Source of the DNA: Hyphomicrobium zavarzinii ATCC 27496
GTDB taxonomy: Bacteria; Pseudomonadota; Alphaproteobacteria; Rhizobiales; Hyphomicrobiaceae
NCBI RefSeq assembly: GCF_000383415.1
Contig: NZ_KB911258.1
Location: 144,267-208,266 of the forward strand
Reading direction: 5' to 3'
Length of the DNA stretch: 64,000 nt
Part shown: positions 45,814 to 54,933 of the stretch, one piece after another
Position numbering within the stretch: position 1 is the stretch's first letter
How the letters are laid out: each line of letters opens with the position of its first letter
Program-made: the position numbers and the translations under genes
Notes under the pieces: generated by a model
Seen by the model: the letters and a program-made list of their open reading frames with translations, nothing else
What the model was told of the DNA's origin: nothing
The model's database searches: none

Positions 45814-46800
45814 TCAGTGATGGCTGTGTCCAGTGGAGCTGCCGCTGCTGCTACCGAGCGCGCGGATCGGCAGCTTGAGCTCTATCACCGCACCGCTCTT
45901 GAACGTCAGCTTCACCGGTACCGTCTCGCCCGCCACGAGCTGTTTCTTGAGATCGATGAACATGAGGTGCATCCCGCCCGGCTTCAGCTCCGCGCTGCCG
46001 CCAGCCGGAATCTCGAGTCCCTCGGCGAGCCGCCGCATACGCATGACGCCGTCCGTCATGGTCATGTCGTGAATCTCGCCCTTGTCGGACACGGGCGTCT
46101 CGACGGAGACGAGCGTATCGGCAGCGCTCCCGCTGTTCTTGATCGTCAGATAGCCGGCCGCGACCTTCGCACCGTCTGCGGTTGCCCGTGACCAGCCGTC
46201 CTCGACGGCCAGCGAGCCGGCGGTTGCCGAGCCCGTGTCGGCGCCGCCCGTCGCCGCGCTCTTGGCGTCGCCCGCGATCTTCAGCACCGCGGCGGGGGCT
46301 TCGAGGTCATGCGCATCGACGCCGGGGCCCGGAACCTCGACCCACTTGAGCTCGCCCTTGGCGCAGAGCTGAGTGACCTTGAAATAGAGCGAGGAACCGG
46401 GATCGAGCTCCTTGGCGACGAATCCCGAGGCGACGAACTCGTCGTAGTAGGCGTCAGGCAGGTCGCCGCCCGACCACTGGATTTCCTTCACGCCCTCCTT
46501 CAGCGACTTTCCATGATAGAAGGCATACGTCTTCGCGTAAGGGCCGCTCACGGTGTCGATCTTCCAGCCCGCCTTCGGCATCGGCTTGACGCTGATGAAT
46601 CCCTCGGGGATCTCGACCCGAACGGTATGGGTGGACGCGCCGTCGCAGCCATGCGGGATCTTGAGCACGGCTTTGTACGAAGTGCCGCGAGCCGCCTCGC
46701 TCCGCTCGAGGCTCACATGCGCATTGGCCGCGCCGCTGACGAGCGGAACCGCGAGCAGGGCCGTCGCGGCCGTGGAGAAAAGAGACGTTTTCAATGACAT
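45814..46800 (-). CDS. YcnI-PCuAC fusion copper chaperone, periplasmic
   Basis: A 328-residue precursor. After a signal peptide ending in ANA, the mature N-terminal His and VSLERSEAARG begin a DUF1775 (YcnI) domain of about 140 residues, where YcnI proteins bind copper with that His. A linker leads to a PCuAC domain (about 215-320) with Met and His ligands HDMTMTDGVMRMRR and GGMHLMFIDL. It probably delivers copper to periplasmic or cytochrome oxidase targets. It is the last gene of a copper operon, with its start inside the preceding frame. Confidence 0.9.
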   Translation of the reverse strand: MSLKTSLFSTAATALLAVPLVSGAANAHVSLERSEAARGTSYKAVLKIPHGCDGASTHTVRVEIPEGFISVKPMPKAGWKIDTVSGPYAKTYAFYHGKSLKEGVKEIQWSGGDLPDAYYDEFVASGFVAKELDPGSSLYFKVTQLCAKGELKWVEVPGPGVDAHDLEAPAAVLKIAGDAKSAATGGADTGSATAGSLAVEDGWSRATADGAKVAAGYLTIKNSGSAADTLVSVETPVSDKGEIHDMTMTDGVMRMRRLAEGLEIPAGGSAELKPGGMHLMFIDLKKQLVAGETVPVKLTFKSGAVIELKLPIRALGSSSGSSTGHSHH

Positions 46801-47353
46801 GGTGACCTTCCGACTTTCTAGGGGTATGGTGCTTGTGCATCTCGTGACCGGGTGATGTCGGCCCATGATGGTCTTTGCCTTCACCCATGTCATTGATCGT
46901 GGCTAGGCCCTCGAACAGGGAAAATTGAGCGCGCCTTGCCGCTGGCACGCGCGCTTCGGCCTCCGCCAGATCGTCCGCGATGCGCTGGGCGTCCATGTGA
47001 GGAACACCCGCTTCCTCGAGCGTGGATGCCGCCTTCAGCGGATCACCGCTGCAGAGAACGACAGTCCACCTTTTGGCTTCGCGCCGGAGCAGGGCGCGTC
47101 CGCCTCGCTCGCCTTGTGTCCAGCTCGCCACCGCATGATCGCCGGAAATGGCGATGGGATCGGTAACCACTTTGCTGTCGGGTTTATCCCAGGTTGATCC
47201 GATAAGAGAACGGATCTCGTGCGCATCGTCGTGCGCGAGAGCCGGCAAGGGGCTGTGGATGGCGCCGAGAACCGGGAGAATCAGCGCCATCCACGTACGC
47301 ACAATCAGCGCCGCGAACGATCGGGAGGAGAGGTCGTGACGCTGAAAGCGCAT
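46454..47353 (-). CDS. copper uptake system-associated protein, 3' end extended
   Basis: A periplasmic protein with a signal peptide and the conserved SGDHAVASWTQGERGGRALLRR and WTVVLCSGDPLK segments of copper-uptake-associated proteins. The homologous part ends at about residue 180 in a His-rich tail (near 46840). The frame then stays open for 347 bases inside the next gene. A stop exists one base out of frame at about 46818, so a frameshift may have removed the natural end. I placed the start at 47353, just after the receptor stop; ATG 47365 overlaps the receptor. Confidence 0.65.
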   Translation of the reverse strand: MRFQRHDLSSRSFAALIVRTWMALILPVLGAIHSPLPALAHDDAHEIRSLIGSTWDKPDSKVVTDPIAISGDHAVASWTQGERGGRALLRREAKRWTVVLCSGDPLKAASTLEEAGVPHMDAQRIADDLAEAEARVPAARRAQFSLFEGLATINDMGEGKDHHGPTSPGHEMHKHHTPRKSEGHHVIENVSFLHGRDGPARGSARQRRGQCACEPRAERGGSRHFVQSRAQDPAWLRRRVHPYRSGRDPRGIHQRQADAEGGLEDRHRERPLREDVCLLSWKVAEGGREGNPVVGRRPA

Positions 47354-47358
47354 ATCTC

Positions 47359-49623
47359 TCACCACTTGACCTGCACGCCGCCGTAAATCGCGCGTCCCGT
47401 TCCGGGCTCGAACAGCGTTGACGCTGCGTTCGCCTGATCGATGATGCTCGCGCTGGCGATGTAGGCTTCGTCCGACAGGTTACGGCCTTCGATGTAAGCC
47501 GTGATCGGTCCGCCGTTGTCGAAGCCGAGCTTGGCGCCCCAGATGGCGTAAGCCTCCGTTTCGAGCGTGTTGGCGCTGTCGACGTAGTAAGCCTCGGGCA
47601 CCCATTCCACGTTGGGTCCGAAGTAGACGCCCGACGGATGCTTGTAGAGCAGCTCCGCGCGCAGGTAGTGGCGCGGCGCGCCCGGCAGCTCGTTGTCGCC
47701 GAACGTTGCATCGTTGTCGAAGAAGAAATCGTTGAACGTATAAGCCGTGTTCAGCCACAGCTTGTCCGGATTGCTGCCGTCAACGAAGAGCGACTTCATC
47801 ACGGCGAGGCCCAGGCCGAGCTCGATGCCCTGATGAACGGTTTTGTCGGCGTTGCTCACGTTGCAATTTCCGAATGCGCTGTAGAAGCACATGAGCTCGT
47901 TGTCGATGTTGGCCCGGTAGAGCGCGACATCCCAGCTATAGTCCTCTGTCGCACCGCGCGTGCCGATTTCATACGTCGTGGCCCGCTGCGCCCGGATGTC
48001 ATAGAACGGAATGACCGTCGGTCCGACGTTCACGCTCTCGCCGAAGCTCGGGACCTCCGCACTGCGCGAGATATTGCCGAACACCTGCCATTGACGCGTG
48101 ACATCCCACACGATGCCACCCTTGGGGCTCCAGAGATTGAACTCCGTCGATCCGCTGACCGCGCCGAGATGCGCATCGCGATCCCGTTCGGCATGCAGGA
48201 ACTGGGTTCCTGCGATGAGCGCAACGTTAGGCTGCACGTAGAAGTGGTTCTCGAGGTAGGCACTGAAGTTGCGCGCCGTGTCGTCGGCGTCGACAGCGAG
48301 GGCGCCTTTCCGGCCCAGCACGTTCACGTACTGCTTGGTATCGATCGTTCCGTTGTGCAGGTTGACGCCCGCGATGAGCCGGTTTTTGTAACCGCCGATG
48401 GTGCTCTCGTCGGTCAGCCGGGCAAACCCGCCGTAGTCGTCATAGCGATAGTCGAGCCACTGGAAGATGGGATGCATGAGGTGGCGGTCGACGTTGAAAG
48501 CGCCGAGTTCGAGAAGGGTGCCGGGCGCGAGCCGGATGGCTGTCTTGTTTGCGATGCGCACGGTGTCGATGTTGCGCTGATAGTCGCGATCGACGTTGTC
48601 ATTGCCGTTGCCATCGAACCCGAAGCCCGGCCTGACGAATGCCCCCTTGGGATTGGTGAGAGCTTCCTCTCTCGTCACGCTGCCCGGAATGCGCTGGTCC
48701 ACGCTGGTGGCGTTGACGTAGAAGCGGGTCTCCACGTTTTGCGACAGGCGGTAGCCCACGTTCATGGCCCCGCGCACGCTCTCTCCGTCGCTGTGGTCGC
48801 GGAAGCCATCCTGCTCCTGCCACGTGCCGGTGATGAAGTAGTCCGCTGCGCCGTACACCCCGCCGGAGCTCACAGAGAGCTTGTGGAAGCCGAAACTGCC
48901 GACGTCGATGCGCGCGCCGAACAGATCGGAATCATAGCCAGTCGGCATCACGAAGTTGATGGCGCCGCCGAGCGAGTTAGCGCCGAAGCGCATCGCATTG
49001 GCGCCCTTGAACACCTCGATGTAGCGATAGGCCGTGGGATCGATCTCCTGGAAATCGCCGTAGCCATCCGCCGTGTTGATCGGAATGCCGTCCATGAAGA
49101 GCTGGATGCCGCGCAGATGGAAGTTGCGCGAAAGGCTCGAGCCACGGATCGAGATGCGGCTGTCCTCGCCCCACTTGGGCTGCACCCACACGCCGGGAAC
49201 ATAGTCGAGCGCGTCTTTGATCGTGACGGCTGGAGTGGACGTCTTGAATGCGGTGTCGGGCACAACCTCGACCGCGCCCGGCGTGAGCTGAATGTCGGCG
49301 GTGGCTTCCGCGGTCGTGGGCGAGCTGAGACTGCCCGAGCGGGTGCCGGGTGCCGGGAGTGAGGCCGAATCCGTCGGCGGCGCGCTGGCGGAGGTCTGCT
49401 GGATGGGGGCAGGTGCCTGCTGCGGCTTGGCCTTCGCCGCCTTCTTGGCGCTGCCCTGAGAGGTCGTCACTGTCACGGCAGGAAGTTCGGTGACAGGCTT
49501 GGCGGTTTGCTGAGCCACGGCTGGCGTGCAGAACGCAGCAGCCGAAAGCGCCGCGAGAGAGCAGGCCGTGGGAACGGAAACGAAAAGCCGGGACGAAGCC
49601 AGCGGGCGGAACGGCGATGTCAT
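47359..49623 (-). CDS. TonB-dependent receptor, probable copper uptake
   Basis: A 754-residue outer membrane receptor: signal peptide, a plug domain (about 110-230, with TIKDALDYVPGVWVQ and DSRISIRGSSLSRNF) and a 22-strand barrel ending in Trp (VQVKW). A linker rich in Ala, Pro and Gln precedes the plug. Position between DUF2946 and copper-associated genes suggests copper or a copper complex as the substrate. The start ATG 49623 begins a normal signal peptide. Confidence 0.9.
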   Translation of the reverse strand: MTSPFRPLASSRLFVSVPTACSLAALSAAAFCTPAVAQQTAKPVTELPAVTVTTSQGSAKKAAKAKPQQAPAPIQQTSASAPPTDSASLPAPGTRSGSLSSPTTAEATADIQLTPGAVEVVPDTAFKTSTPAVTIKDALDYVPGVWVQPKWGEDSRISIRGSSLSRNFHLRGIQLFMDGIPINTADGYGDFQEIDPTAYRYIEVFKGANAMRFGANSLGGAINFVMPTGYDSDLFGARIDVGSFGFHKLSVSSGGVYGAADYFITGTWQEQDGFRDHSDGESVRGAMNVGYRLSQNVETRFYVNATSVDQRIPGSVTREEALTNPKGAFVRPGFGFDGNGNDNVDRDYQRNIDTVRIANKTAIRLAPGTLLELGAFNVDRHLMHPIFQWLDYRYDDYGGFARLTDESTIGGYKNRLIAGVNLHNGTIDTKQYVNVLGRKGALAVDADDTARNFSAYLENHFYVQPNVALIAGTQFLHAERDRDAHLGAVSGSTEFNLWSPKGGIVWDVTRQWQVFGNISRSAEVPSFGESVNVGPTVIPFYDIRAQRATTYEIGTRGATEDYSWDVALYRANIDNELMCFYSAFGNCNVSNADKTVHQGIELGLGLAVMKSLFVDGSNPDKLWLNTAYTFNDFFFDNDATFGDNELPGAPRHYLRAELLYKHPSGVYFGPNVEWVPEAYYVDSANTLETEAYAIWGAKLGFDNGGPITAYIEGRNLSDEAYIASASIIDQANAASTLFEPGTGRAIYGGVQVKW

Positions 49624-49717
49624 GACACTAAGTCCGAATTGAATCTGCGAGGAGAGGTCGTCGTGCACCGGAAACGGACGCAACGCGAACCACTGTCGGA
49701 CGCTCTAGCGAGCGGGA

Positions 49718-50113
49718 TCAGATCAAGACGGAGGGAGGACCACGCGCGGATGTCGCGCCAGGTTTCGGCGTTTCGGAGAAAAGCGCGACCGCGAGCGTGT
49801 AGGTGATCGCGGCATACTCGGCCTCGCTCGCAAGGCTTTGCGATGCGGCTTCAGCGAGCGCTGCGGCGCCTGTGGAGGCGAACGGGCAAATCCCGTTCTC
49901 AACGTGCTGCGGCTTCTGCGGAGATGAAGGCTCGTCGTGATCCACGCTCAAGAGCTTCTGGCCCGCGCTCGTGCAAATCACGATCTCGAGCGAGCCATCG
50001 GCGCTTGCGGCCTGCACCATGAAGCCCATCGGCAGCAGGCTGCGCAGAGCCACCACCAACAGCAGAAACACGGTTATCGGCGCGCGAGTAAGCACGTAGC
50101 GAAGCCTTTCCAT
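49718..50113 (-). CDS. DUF2946 family small membrane protein
   Basis: A 131-residue protein with an N-terminal span (about residues 10-28) and a DUF2946 region containing CTSAGQ and NGICPFAS, a Cys pair common in this family. DUF2946 genes often lie ahead of metal TonB receptors, as here, 94 bases before one. I took ATG 50113; an upstream in-frame start at 50164 is possible. It is the first gene of the probable copper operon. Confidence 0.8.
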   Translation of the reverse strand: MERLRYVLTRAPITVFLLLVVALRSLLPMGFMVQAASADGSLEIVICTSAGQKLLSVDHDEPSSPQKPQHVENGICPFASTGAAALAEAASQSLASEAEYAAITYTLAVALFSETPKPGATSARGPPSVLI

Positions 50114-50159
50114 CTCGCCGTCGGAAGTGAGCCTTAGGGCGAGCCGGGTCACGGTAAGG

Positions 50160-50177
50160 GCCAAGCCCTACCTTGGC
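50160..50177 (-). promoter_or_regulatory. dyad upstream of the copper operon
   Basis: GCCAAG and CTTGGC (50160-50165, 50172-50177) flank six bases, 46 bases before the DUF2946 start. Such a dyad in a short divergent gap could be a metal-regulator site; the regulator is unknown. Confidence 0.3.
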
Positions 50178-50336
50178 AAGCGACCGAATTACGCACGTAC
50201 CAACTACGCGTGTTTCCAAAGCCACAGGGAAGCGGCCCCGTGTCGGCGCCATGTCGGCACCAGGGAGACTGGCGGGCTGGTGCAGAGCAAGGCTATGATG
50301 AAAGAAAGATGATCTGAGCAAGATGAGAAGAATGCG

Positions 50337-51077
50337 ATGACGTCATGGAGATCGGCCCGGCTTTGGCTGGGATTTGCCGCTGCTGCGCTCGCGGGCATGT
50401 CTCTCGCACATGCACAACTCGCCGACATGCCGGCAGAGGTCGACACCGCGCTCATCGTGTCGGTCGACGTCTCCAATTCGGTGGATGAGCATCGCTACAA
50501 GCTGCAGATGGAAGGCATCGCCAAGGCGCTCGAGGATCCCGAGGTGCTGAAGGCCATACTAAACGGCCCTCAGGGCGGCATTCTCGTCTCGATGGTCACC
50601 TGGGCCGACAAGCCCCGCCTCGCGCTCCCCTGGCAGCGCATCTCGAATGCTGCCGATGCGGCCGCCGTCGCGGCCAAGGTGCGGGCGCTCCCTCGTCAGA
50701 CAGGTGAGTTCACATGTCTTTCGGGCATGCTGCGCACGATCTCCGACAAGGTCGTTCCGCAAATTCCCGCCAAGGCCCTGCGCATCGTCGTCGACGTCTC
50801 GGGAGACGGCCGCGAGAACTGCAACCCGGACGAGCCGCCTGCGAGCGTGCGGGATGAGCTGGCCGCCTCCGGCGTGACCATCAATGGCCTGCCGATTCTG
50901 GAAGGCGACGAAGGGGCCACGCTCGAAGGCTGGTATCGCGAGAACGTCATGGGAGGGCCGGGCTCGTTCATTCTGCCGGCCAACGGGTTCGGCGATTTCG
51001 GCCGCGCCATCCGCCAGAAGTTCATGATCGAGATAAGCGGCCAGTTCCCCCGCAAGGAAGCGCATCTCGCGCACTGA
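50337..51077 (+). CDS. DUF1194 secreted von Willebrand A-like protein
   Basis: A 246-residue protein with a signal peptide ending in AHA and a DUF1194 domain resembling a von Willebrand A fold (LIVSVDVSNSVDEHRYKLQ has the D-x-S-x-S metal motif). Such proteins are periplasmic and of unknown function; proximity to the copper operon is divergent, not proven to be functional. Confidence 0.88.
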   Translation: MTSWRSARLWLGFAAAALAGMSLAHAQLADMPAEVDTALIVSVDVSNSVDEHRYKLQMEGIAKALEDPEVLKAILNGPQGGILVSMVTWADKPRLALPWQRISNAADAAAVAAKVRALPRQTGEFTCLSGMLRTISDKVVPQIPAKALRIVVDVSGDGRENCNPDEPPASVRDELAASGVTINGLPILEGDEGATLEGWYRENVMGGPGSFILPANGFGDFGRAIRQKFMIEISGQFPRKEAHLAH

Positions 51078-51121
51078 CGCGCCGGGGAGCTTGCATGTGC
51101 TCTCCGGGCGCTGTGCCTTGA

Positions 51122-51322
51122 TCAGGTGTCATTCAAACCAGCGGGCTGGCATTTCCAGCGCCGCACCTGCCACTGCGGGTGCTCCTCCATCCACTGCGCG
51201 AAATACGGCGGAGCGGCCATCGCGCACTGAAGCGTGTCCATGTCCACGTCGAGCGGGATCTTGAAGTCCCGGCACTGGCCCGGATCGGCCACGAGGCAGG
51301 CAGAGAGTATGATGCTGATCAT
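51122..51322 (-). CDS. small conserved-looking protein with four cysteines
   Basis: A 66-residue protein with an N-terminal hydrophobic start (MISIILSACLVADPG), four Cys and a Trp-rich centre. The ribosome site GAGGAAAT precedes ATG 51322. No family named with certainty; four Cys suggest disulfides if exported. Confidence 0.6.
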   Translation of the reverse strand: MISIILSACLVADPGQCRDFKIPLDVDMDTLQCAMAAPPYFAQWMEEHPQWQVRRWKCQPAGLNDT

Positions 51323-51501
51323 GCTTTGATTTCCTCTGGGACGGGCCGGTTGAAAGAGGCCGCCGGTTGAGCCCGGCGGGTCCGATCCGCTCCCGGAGAA
51401 TACGCGCCGCCCGCCGCCACGGATCGGATGGCGCACAAATATTTCGGGCGGGGACCGAAAAGGCGCCCGCCCGAACCTGGAAACAGAATGTTGAGCGCGG
51501 C

Positions 51502-52311
51502 CTAGGCCGTGAGCAGGATCTCGCCCTTGCCGATCGTCGCGCGGTCGCCGGCGAGCTTGCGCACCATCGGCGGCAGAGCCTTGGGAGCGAGCGCGCCCAG
51601 CGTCTCCGCCACATAGCGCGAGAGAATGCGCAGGATCACGGGGTCGATGCGCCCGCAGTCGGCGAACGTCGGAAGCAGTTCGTCGACCGAAGGGCCGATC
51701 AGCGTGCCACGCCGCAGCAGCGGGCCGGGACGGGGACCGAAGCCTGCCTCCGTCCAGAGCGTGCCGCCCACCATGCGCGAGCCGGCAGCCGGGCCGAACT
51801 TCCCGCGCGTCACCACCATGCCGCGCCGCATCCGCTCACCGGCGCGCTGGCCGATGTTGCCCTCGACCACGACCGTACCCCCGAGGAGGCCGAAACGATC
51901 GCCCGGGCGCGTGCCGCCGAGGAAGTCTCCGGCGGAGCCCTTCACGTGGACGAGACCGCCCGTGGCCGTGGACGCGAGGTAGCTGCCCGCATCGCCCGCG
52001 ATGACGATCTTGCCGCCCTTCATGCCGCGTCCGGCATGATTGCCGACGTTGCCTTCGACCGTGATCGTTCCGGCGTCGAGGCCCGCACCCACATAGTCGA
52101 GCAGAGGCGAGGCGCCCGAGATCGCAATCTCGTCGCCCGGCGTGCCGGAAACGGTGAAGAGATCGCCGACACGCGGTGCGTGCGCGCCGTCGCCGAGCAC
52201 GATCTGCTCGATAGCGCCGTTCGAAAGCCCCGCGAGCTTGCTCGGAATGAGCGCGGAGAGGTTGACCGCCTGCTTCGGTGCGGAGAGCAGGGTGAAGCTC
52301 AGCGTGCTCAT
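51502..52311 (-). CDS. fhcC: formyltransferase/hydrolase complex subunit C
   Basis: Structural subunit of the Fhc complex that converts formyl-tetrahydromethanopterin to formate. The 269-residue protein is a right-handed beta-helix built from Gly-rich repeats (GNVGNHAGRGMKGGKIVIAG and GGLVHVKGSAGDFLGG), as in FmdC/FwdC. Its ATG overlaps the fhcD stop by four bases (ATGA), so the two are translationally coupled. Last gene of fhcBADC. Confidence 0.96.
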   Translation of the reverse strand: MSTLSFTLLSAPKQAVNLSALIPSKLAGLSNGAIEQIVLGDGAHAPRVGDLFTVSGTPGDEIAISGASPLLDYVGAGLDAGTITVEGNVGNHAGRGMKGGKIVIAGDAGSYLASTATGGLVHVKGSAGDFLGGTRPGDRFGLLGGTVVVEGNIGQRAGERMRRGMVVTRGKFGPAAGSRMVGGTLWTEAGFGPRPGPLLRRGTLIGPSVDELLPTFADCGRIDPVILRILSRYVAETLGALAPKALPPMVRKLAGDRATIGKGEILLTA

Positions 52312-53216
52312 GGCAGCAGATCCTTCAGGTGATAGTGATGCTGTCCGAGCTTGCCGCCGTAGTTGCCGGCGGAGACCCGCGTGACGCCCTTGGCGGCGCC
52401 GATTTCGATGATGGTCTTGAGACCGGCGCGCATCGCGTCGGCGACAGACTTCGAGGTGAGGCCATCGATGACGATCTCGAGCACCGCGATGGTATCGGGG
52501 CTGCACTCCGTCTTCACCGCGCCCTTGAGCGTGGGGCAGAAGGCGTCGTTGGTGGAAGCGATGGCGCCCTTGTACTTCGACCCCACCTTGGAGCCCGAGC
52601 GCACGATGCCGCCGGGGAACGGCGTGATCACATCGTCCACCTTGGCAATCGCGGCAACGGCCGCCTCTGTCGCCTCGAGAAGTCCGGCCCGGTCGCGGCC
52701 GAGGATCAGCAGATTGCCGCCGCCGACGGCTTCCGTCGTCACGCCGCACTTGTCCTCGATCACGAACTCGCCGTCCATGACGGGAACGCGCCAGAAGCGC
52801 CGCTTGCCGAGCTTCTTCGCCGTCTGCCAGCCGTCGCCGAAGAAGCGCGGACCGGAGGCGAGGCCCATCTTGGTCTTGCTTTCGAGACCGTTGTAGCAGG
52901 CCGAGCCGGGGCTGGTCAGCACGCACTGGCCGACGCGGTTCAGAAGCTGCGGGACGAGCGCGTCCGGCGAGAAGCCGAACATCAGCACCCGCACGCCGGG
53001 CCGCCCGTCAGGCGTCTCCGAGGGCGACAGCTCGCGGTCGATGCCGCATTCCGCGCCGCAACCGATGACCGAGGTGCCGAACCCGGTCATTACCTGGGCG
53101 GAGATCATCGCCCACTTCGGCGTATCCGCCGTGATCACGAGTCCGAGTCCGCTCATGCCGAAAGCTTCGGCGAAGGTGTCGTCGATCGTGACGCCGTTTC
53201 TTGTCATGGCGCTCAT
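52308..53216 (-). CDS. fhcD: formylmethanofuran-tetrahydromethanopterin formyltransferase
   Basis: Transfers the formyl group between tetrahydromethanopterin and the methanofuran analogue. The 302-residue protein matches archaeal and bacterial Ftr, with the N-terminal NGVTIDDTFAEAFGM and the C-terminal AGNYGGKLGQHHYHLKDLLP. I took the start at 53216, two bases before the end of fhcA; the ATG at 53264 would run into fhcA. Part of fhcBADC. Confidence 0.96.
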   Translation of the reverse strand: MSAMTRNGVTIDDTFAEAFGMSGLGLVITADTPKWAMISAQVMTGFGTSVIGCGAECGIDRELSPSETPDGRPGVRVLMFGFSPDALVPQLLNRVGQCVLTSPGSACYNGLESKTKMGLASGPRFFGDGWQTAKKLGKRRFWRVPVMDGEFVIEDKCGVTTEAVGGGNLLILGRDRAGLLEATEAAVAAIAKVDDVITPFPGGIVRSGSKVGSKYKGAIASTNDAFCPTLKGAVKTECSPDTIAVLEIVIDGLTSKSVADAMRAGLKTIIEIGAAKGVTRVSAGNYGGKLGQHHYHLKDLLP

Positions 53217-53218
53217 TG

Positions 53219-54907
53219 TCAGGAGGTCCTCGGTCCGCACGGCTGAACGATGACGCAGCCGCATTCCCCACCGGTATGGCCGCAGTTGCTGTCGACGATC
53301 TCCTGGTCGGAAAGACGGAAGTTGTCGAGCTTCACGGTATGATAGCGTTCGAAATACTCACGCAGCGGCTTCTCGATGGCGCGGTCGTACTCGGGCCGCG
53401 CCACGTGGGTGGCGCCCGCCACGACCTTTACAACCTGTCCGTTGCGCACGATCAGCTCACCGTTCTTGAACACGAACAGCGGCGTCTTGAACATGGCCTC
53501 GCGGTCGGCGAGGTCCTCGTACACCGTGATGTCGGCGGTGGCGCCGGCGCCCAGGTGTCCGCGGTCCCGCAAGCCGAGGCTCCGCGCCGGACCCGCGCGC
53601 GTCATGATCGCGATCTCGTAGAGCGAGTATTCGCGGTCGAGCGACTTGAGGATGGTCGCCGCCTGTGCGCCCGGATGCAGCTTCTCCAGCATCTCGTTGC
53701 GGAAGGTGCGGTCCATCAAAAGCCGGATGAGGTGCGGATAGTAGTAGAACGGCGCGCCGTTCGGATGGTCCGTCGTGAGGAAGATGCGCCACGGGTCGTT
53801 GACGAGGAGGAACAGCTCGAGGCCGATCGCCCACTGCAGCGCGTTGACGTAGCTCTTGTCGCGATAGGTCATCGGCACGACGCCGCAGCCATTGTCGCAC
53901 TCGATGTCCATCACCACCCACTTCTTGGGGTCGGCGGACTTCGTGTTGCCGTACTGGCGCATGCTGTCGCCGGATGCGGTGCACGTCTGGCCGAACATGA
54001 TCTGGCCGATGTCGATGGAGACGTTGCTGTGCTGGTTCAGAAGCTCCGCGATCTGCGGCGCGCCCGACGAGAACTTCATATCCCCTTCCGTGCCGTAGCT
54101 GTGGAACTGGATATGCGTGAGGTGGAGCGGCAGACCTTCCGCGGCCCGGATCGTCGCCAGCGTCGAGTGCATGCTGCCCGGAACGCCGAGGTTGCAGCCG
54201 TGGATGTGAATGGGATGGGGAACGCCGAGCTCCTTCATGCCGCGCGCCAGCGTGAGGATGATGTCGCGCGGGGTGAGGCCGTAGAACTGGTGACGCTCGT
54301 CGAGGTCGAGCTGGCGCTGGTTGAACTTGAAGGCGCTGATGCCGCCCGGGTTCACGATCTTGACTGCCAGCGCCTGCGCTGCGTGCATCGTGAAAGCGAT
54401 ATAGTCCTTGATGAACGAGAAGTCCTTCTTCTGCGCGAGCGAGCGCAGGAAGAAGTCGTCGTTGCCGAGCATCACGAACGCGCCTTTGTCGATCATGGGC
54501 GTGTCGCCCATCTCGAGGTGCGCCTGGCGCGCGTTGGCGGGCAGCATCGCGGGCTCGAACGCCGCCGTGTAGCCCATTTCCGCGTAGCGGTAGCCCGTAG
54601 TCATCGTCGAGGGAACCGCATGGCCGCAGCCGGAGCGCGTGAGATCGGTGCGCGCGACTTCGTGGCCCTGATGATCCTCGGGGAGCAGCATGCGCCCGAT
54701 GGTGACCTTGCCGCCGCCGATATGGCTGTGCGGATCGATGGCGCCAGCCATCACCGTGCGGCCCTGGAGCGAATACTCCTGGTCGATCTTGGTGCCGGGC
54801 GGCGGAGCGGCGACGATGCGTCCGTCGCGGGCGTAGATGTCCCGGACCTCGCCGTTGACCCCGTTCGCGGGGTCGTACACGGTTCCGCCGGTGAACTTGA
54901 TAAGCAT
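53219..54907 (-). CDS. fhcA: formyltransferase/hydrolase complex subunit A
   Basis: Amidohydrolase-fold subunit that hydrolyses the formyl carrier to formate. The 562-residue protein has the metal-site motif IDPHSHIGGGK near residue 58, His residues in HIHGCNLG and HLTHIQFHSYG and the Asp in TTDHPNG, all of the FmdA/FhcA family. Bacterial FhcA belongs to a complex that makes formate without the redox chemistry of archaeal enzymes. Its ATG is 26 bases after the fhcB stop. Confidence 0.96.
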   Translation of the reverse strand: MLIKFTGGTVYDPANGVNGEVRDIYARDGRIVAAPPPGTKIDQEYSLQGRTVMAGAIDPHSHIGGGKVTIGRMLLPEDHQGHEVARTDLTRSGCGHAVPSTMTTGYRYAEMGYTAAFEPAMLPANARQAHLEMGDTPMIDKGAFVMLGNDDFFLRSLAQKKDFSFIKDYIAFTMHAAQALAVKIVNPGGISAFKFNQRQLDLDERHQFYGLTPRDIILTLARGMKELGVPHPIHIHGCNLGVPGSMHSTLATIRAAEGLPLHLTHIQFHSYGTEGDMKFSSGAPQIAELLNQHSNVSIDIGQIMFGQTCTASGDSMRQYGNTKSADPKKWVVMDIECDNGCGVVPMTYRDKSYVNALQWAIGLELFLLVNDPWRIFLTTDHPNGAPFYYYPHLIRLLMDRTFRNEMLEKLHPGAQAATILKSLDREYSLYEIAIMTRAGPARSLGLRDRGHLGAGATADITVYEDLADREAMFKTPLFVFKNGELIVRNGQVVKVVAGATHVARPEYDRAIEKPLREYFERYHTVKLDNFRLSDQEIVDSNCGHTGGECGCVIVQPCGPRTS

Positions 54908-54933
54908 CTTTTTAGGTCCTCGAGGCGGGATGT

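Noticed and set aside
47638-49362. 574-codon ORF opposite the TonB receptor
   Set aside because: Shadow frame with His/Val/Glu bias, no motif.
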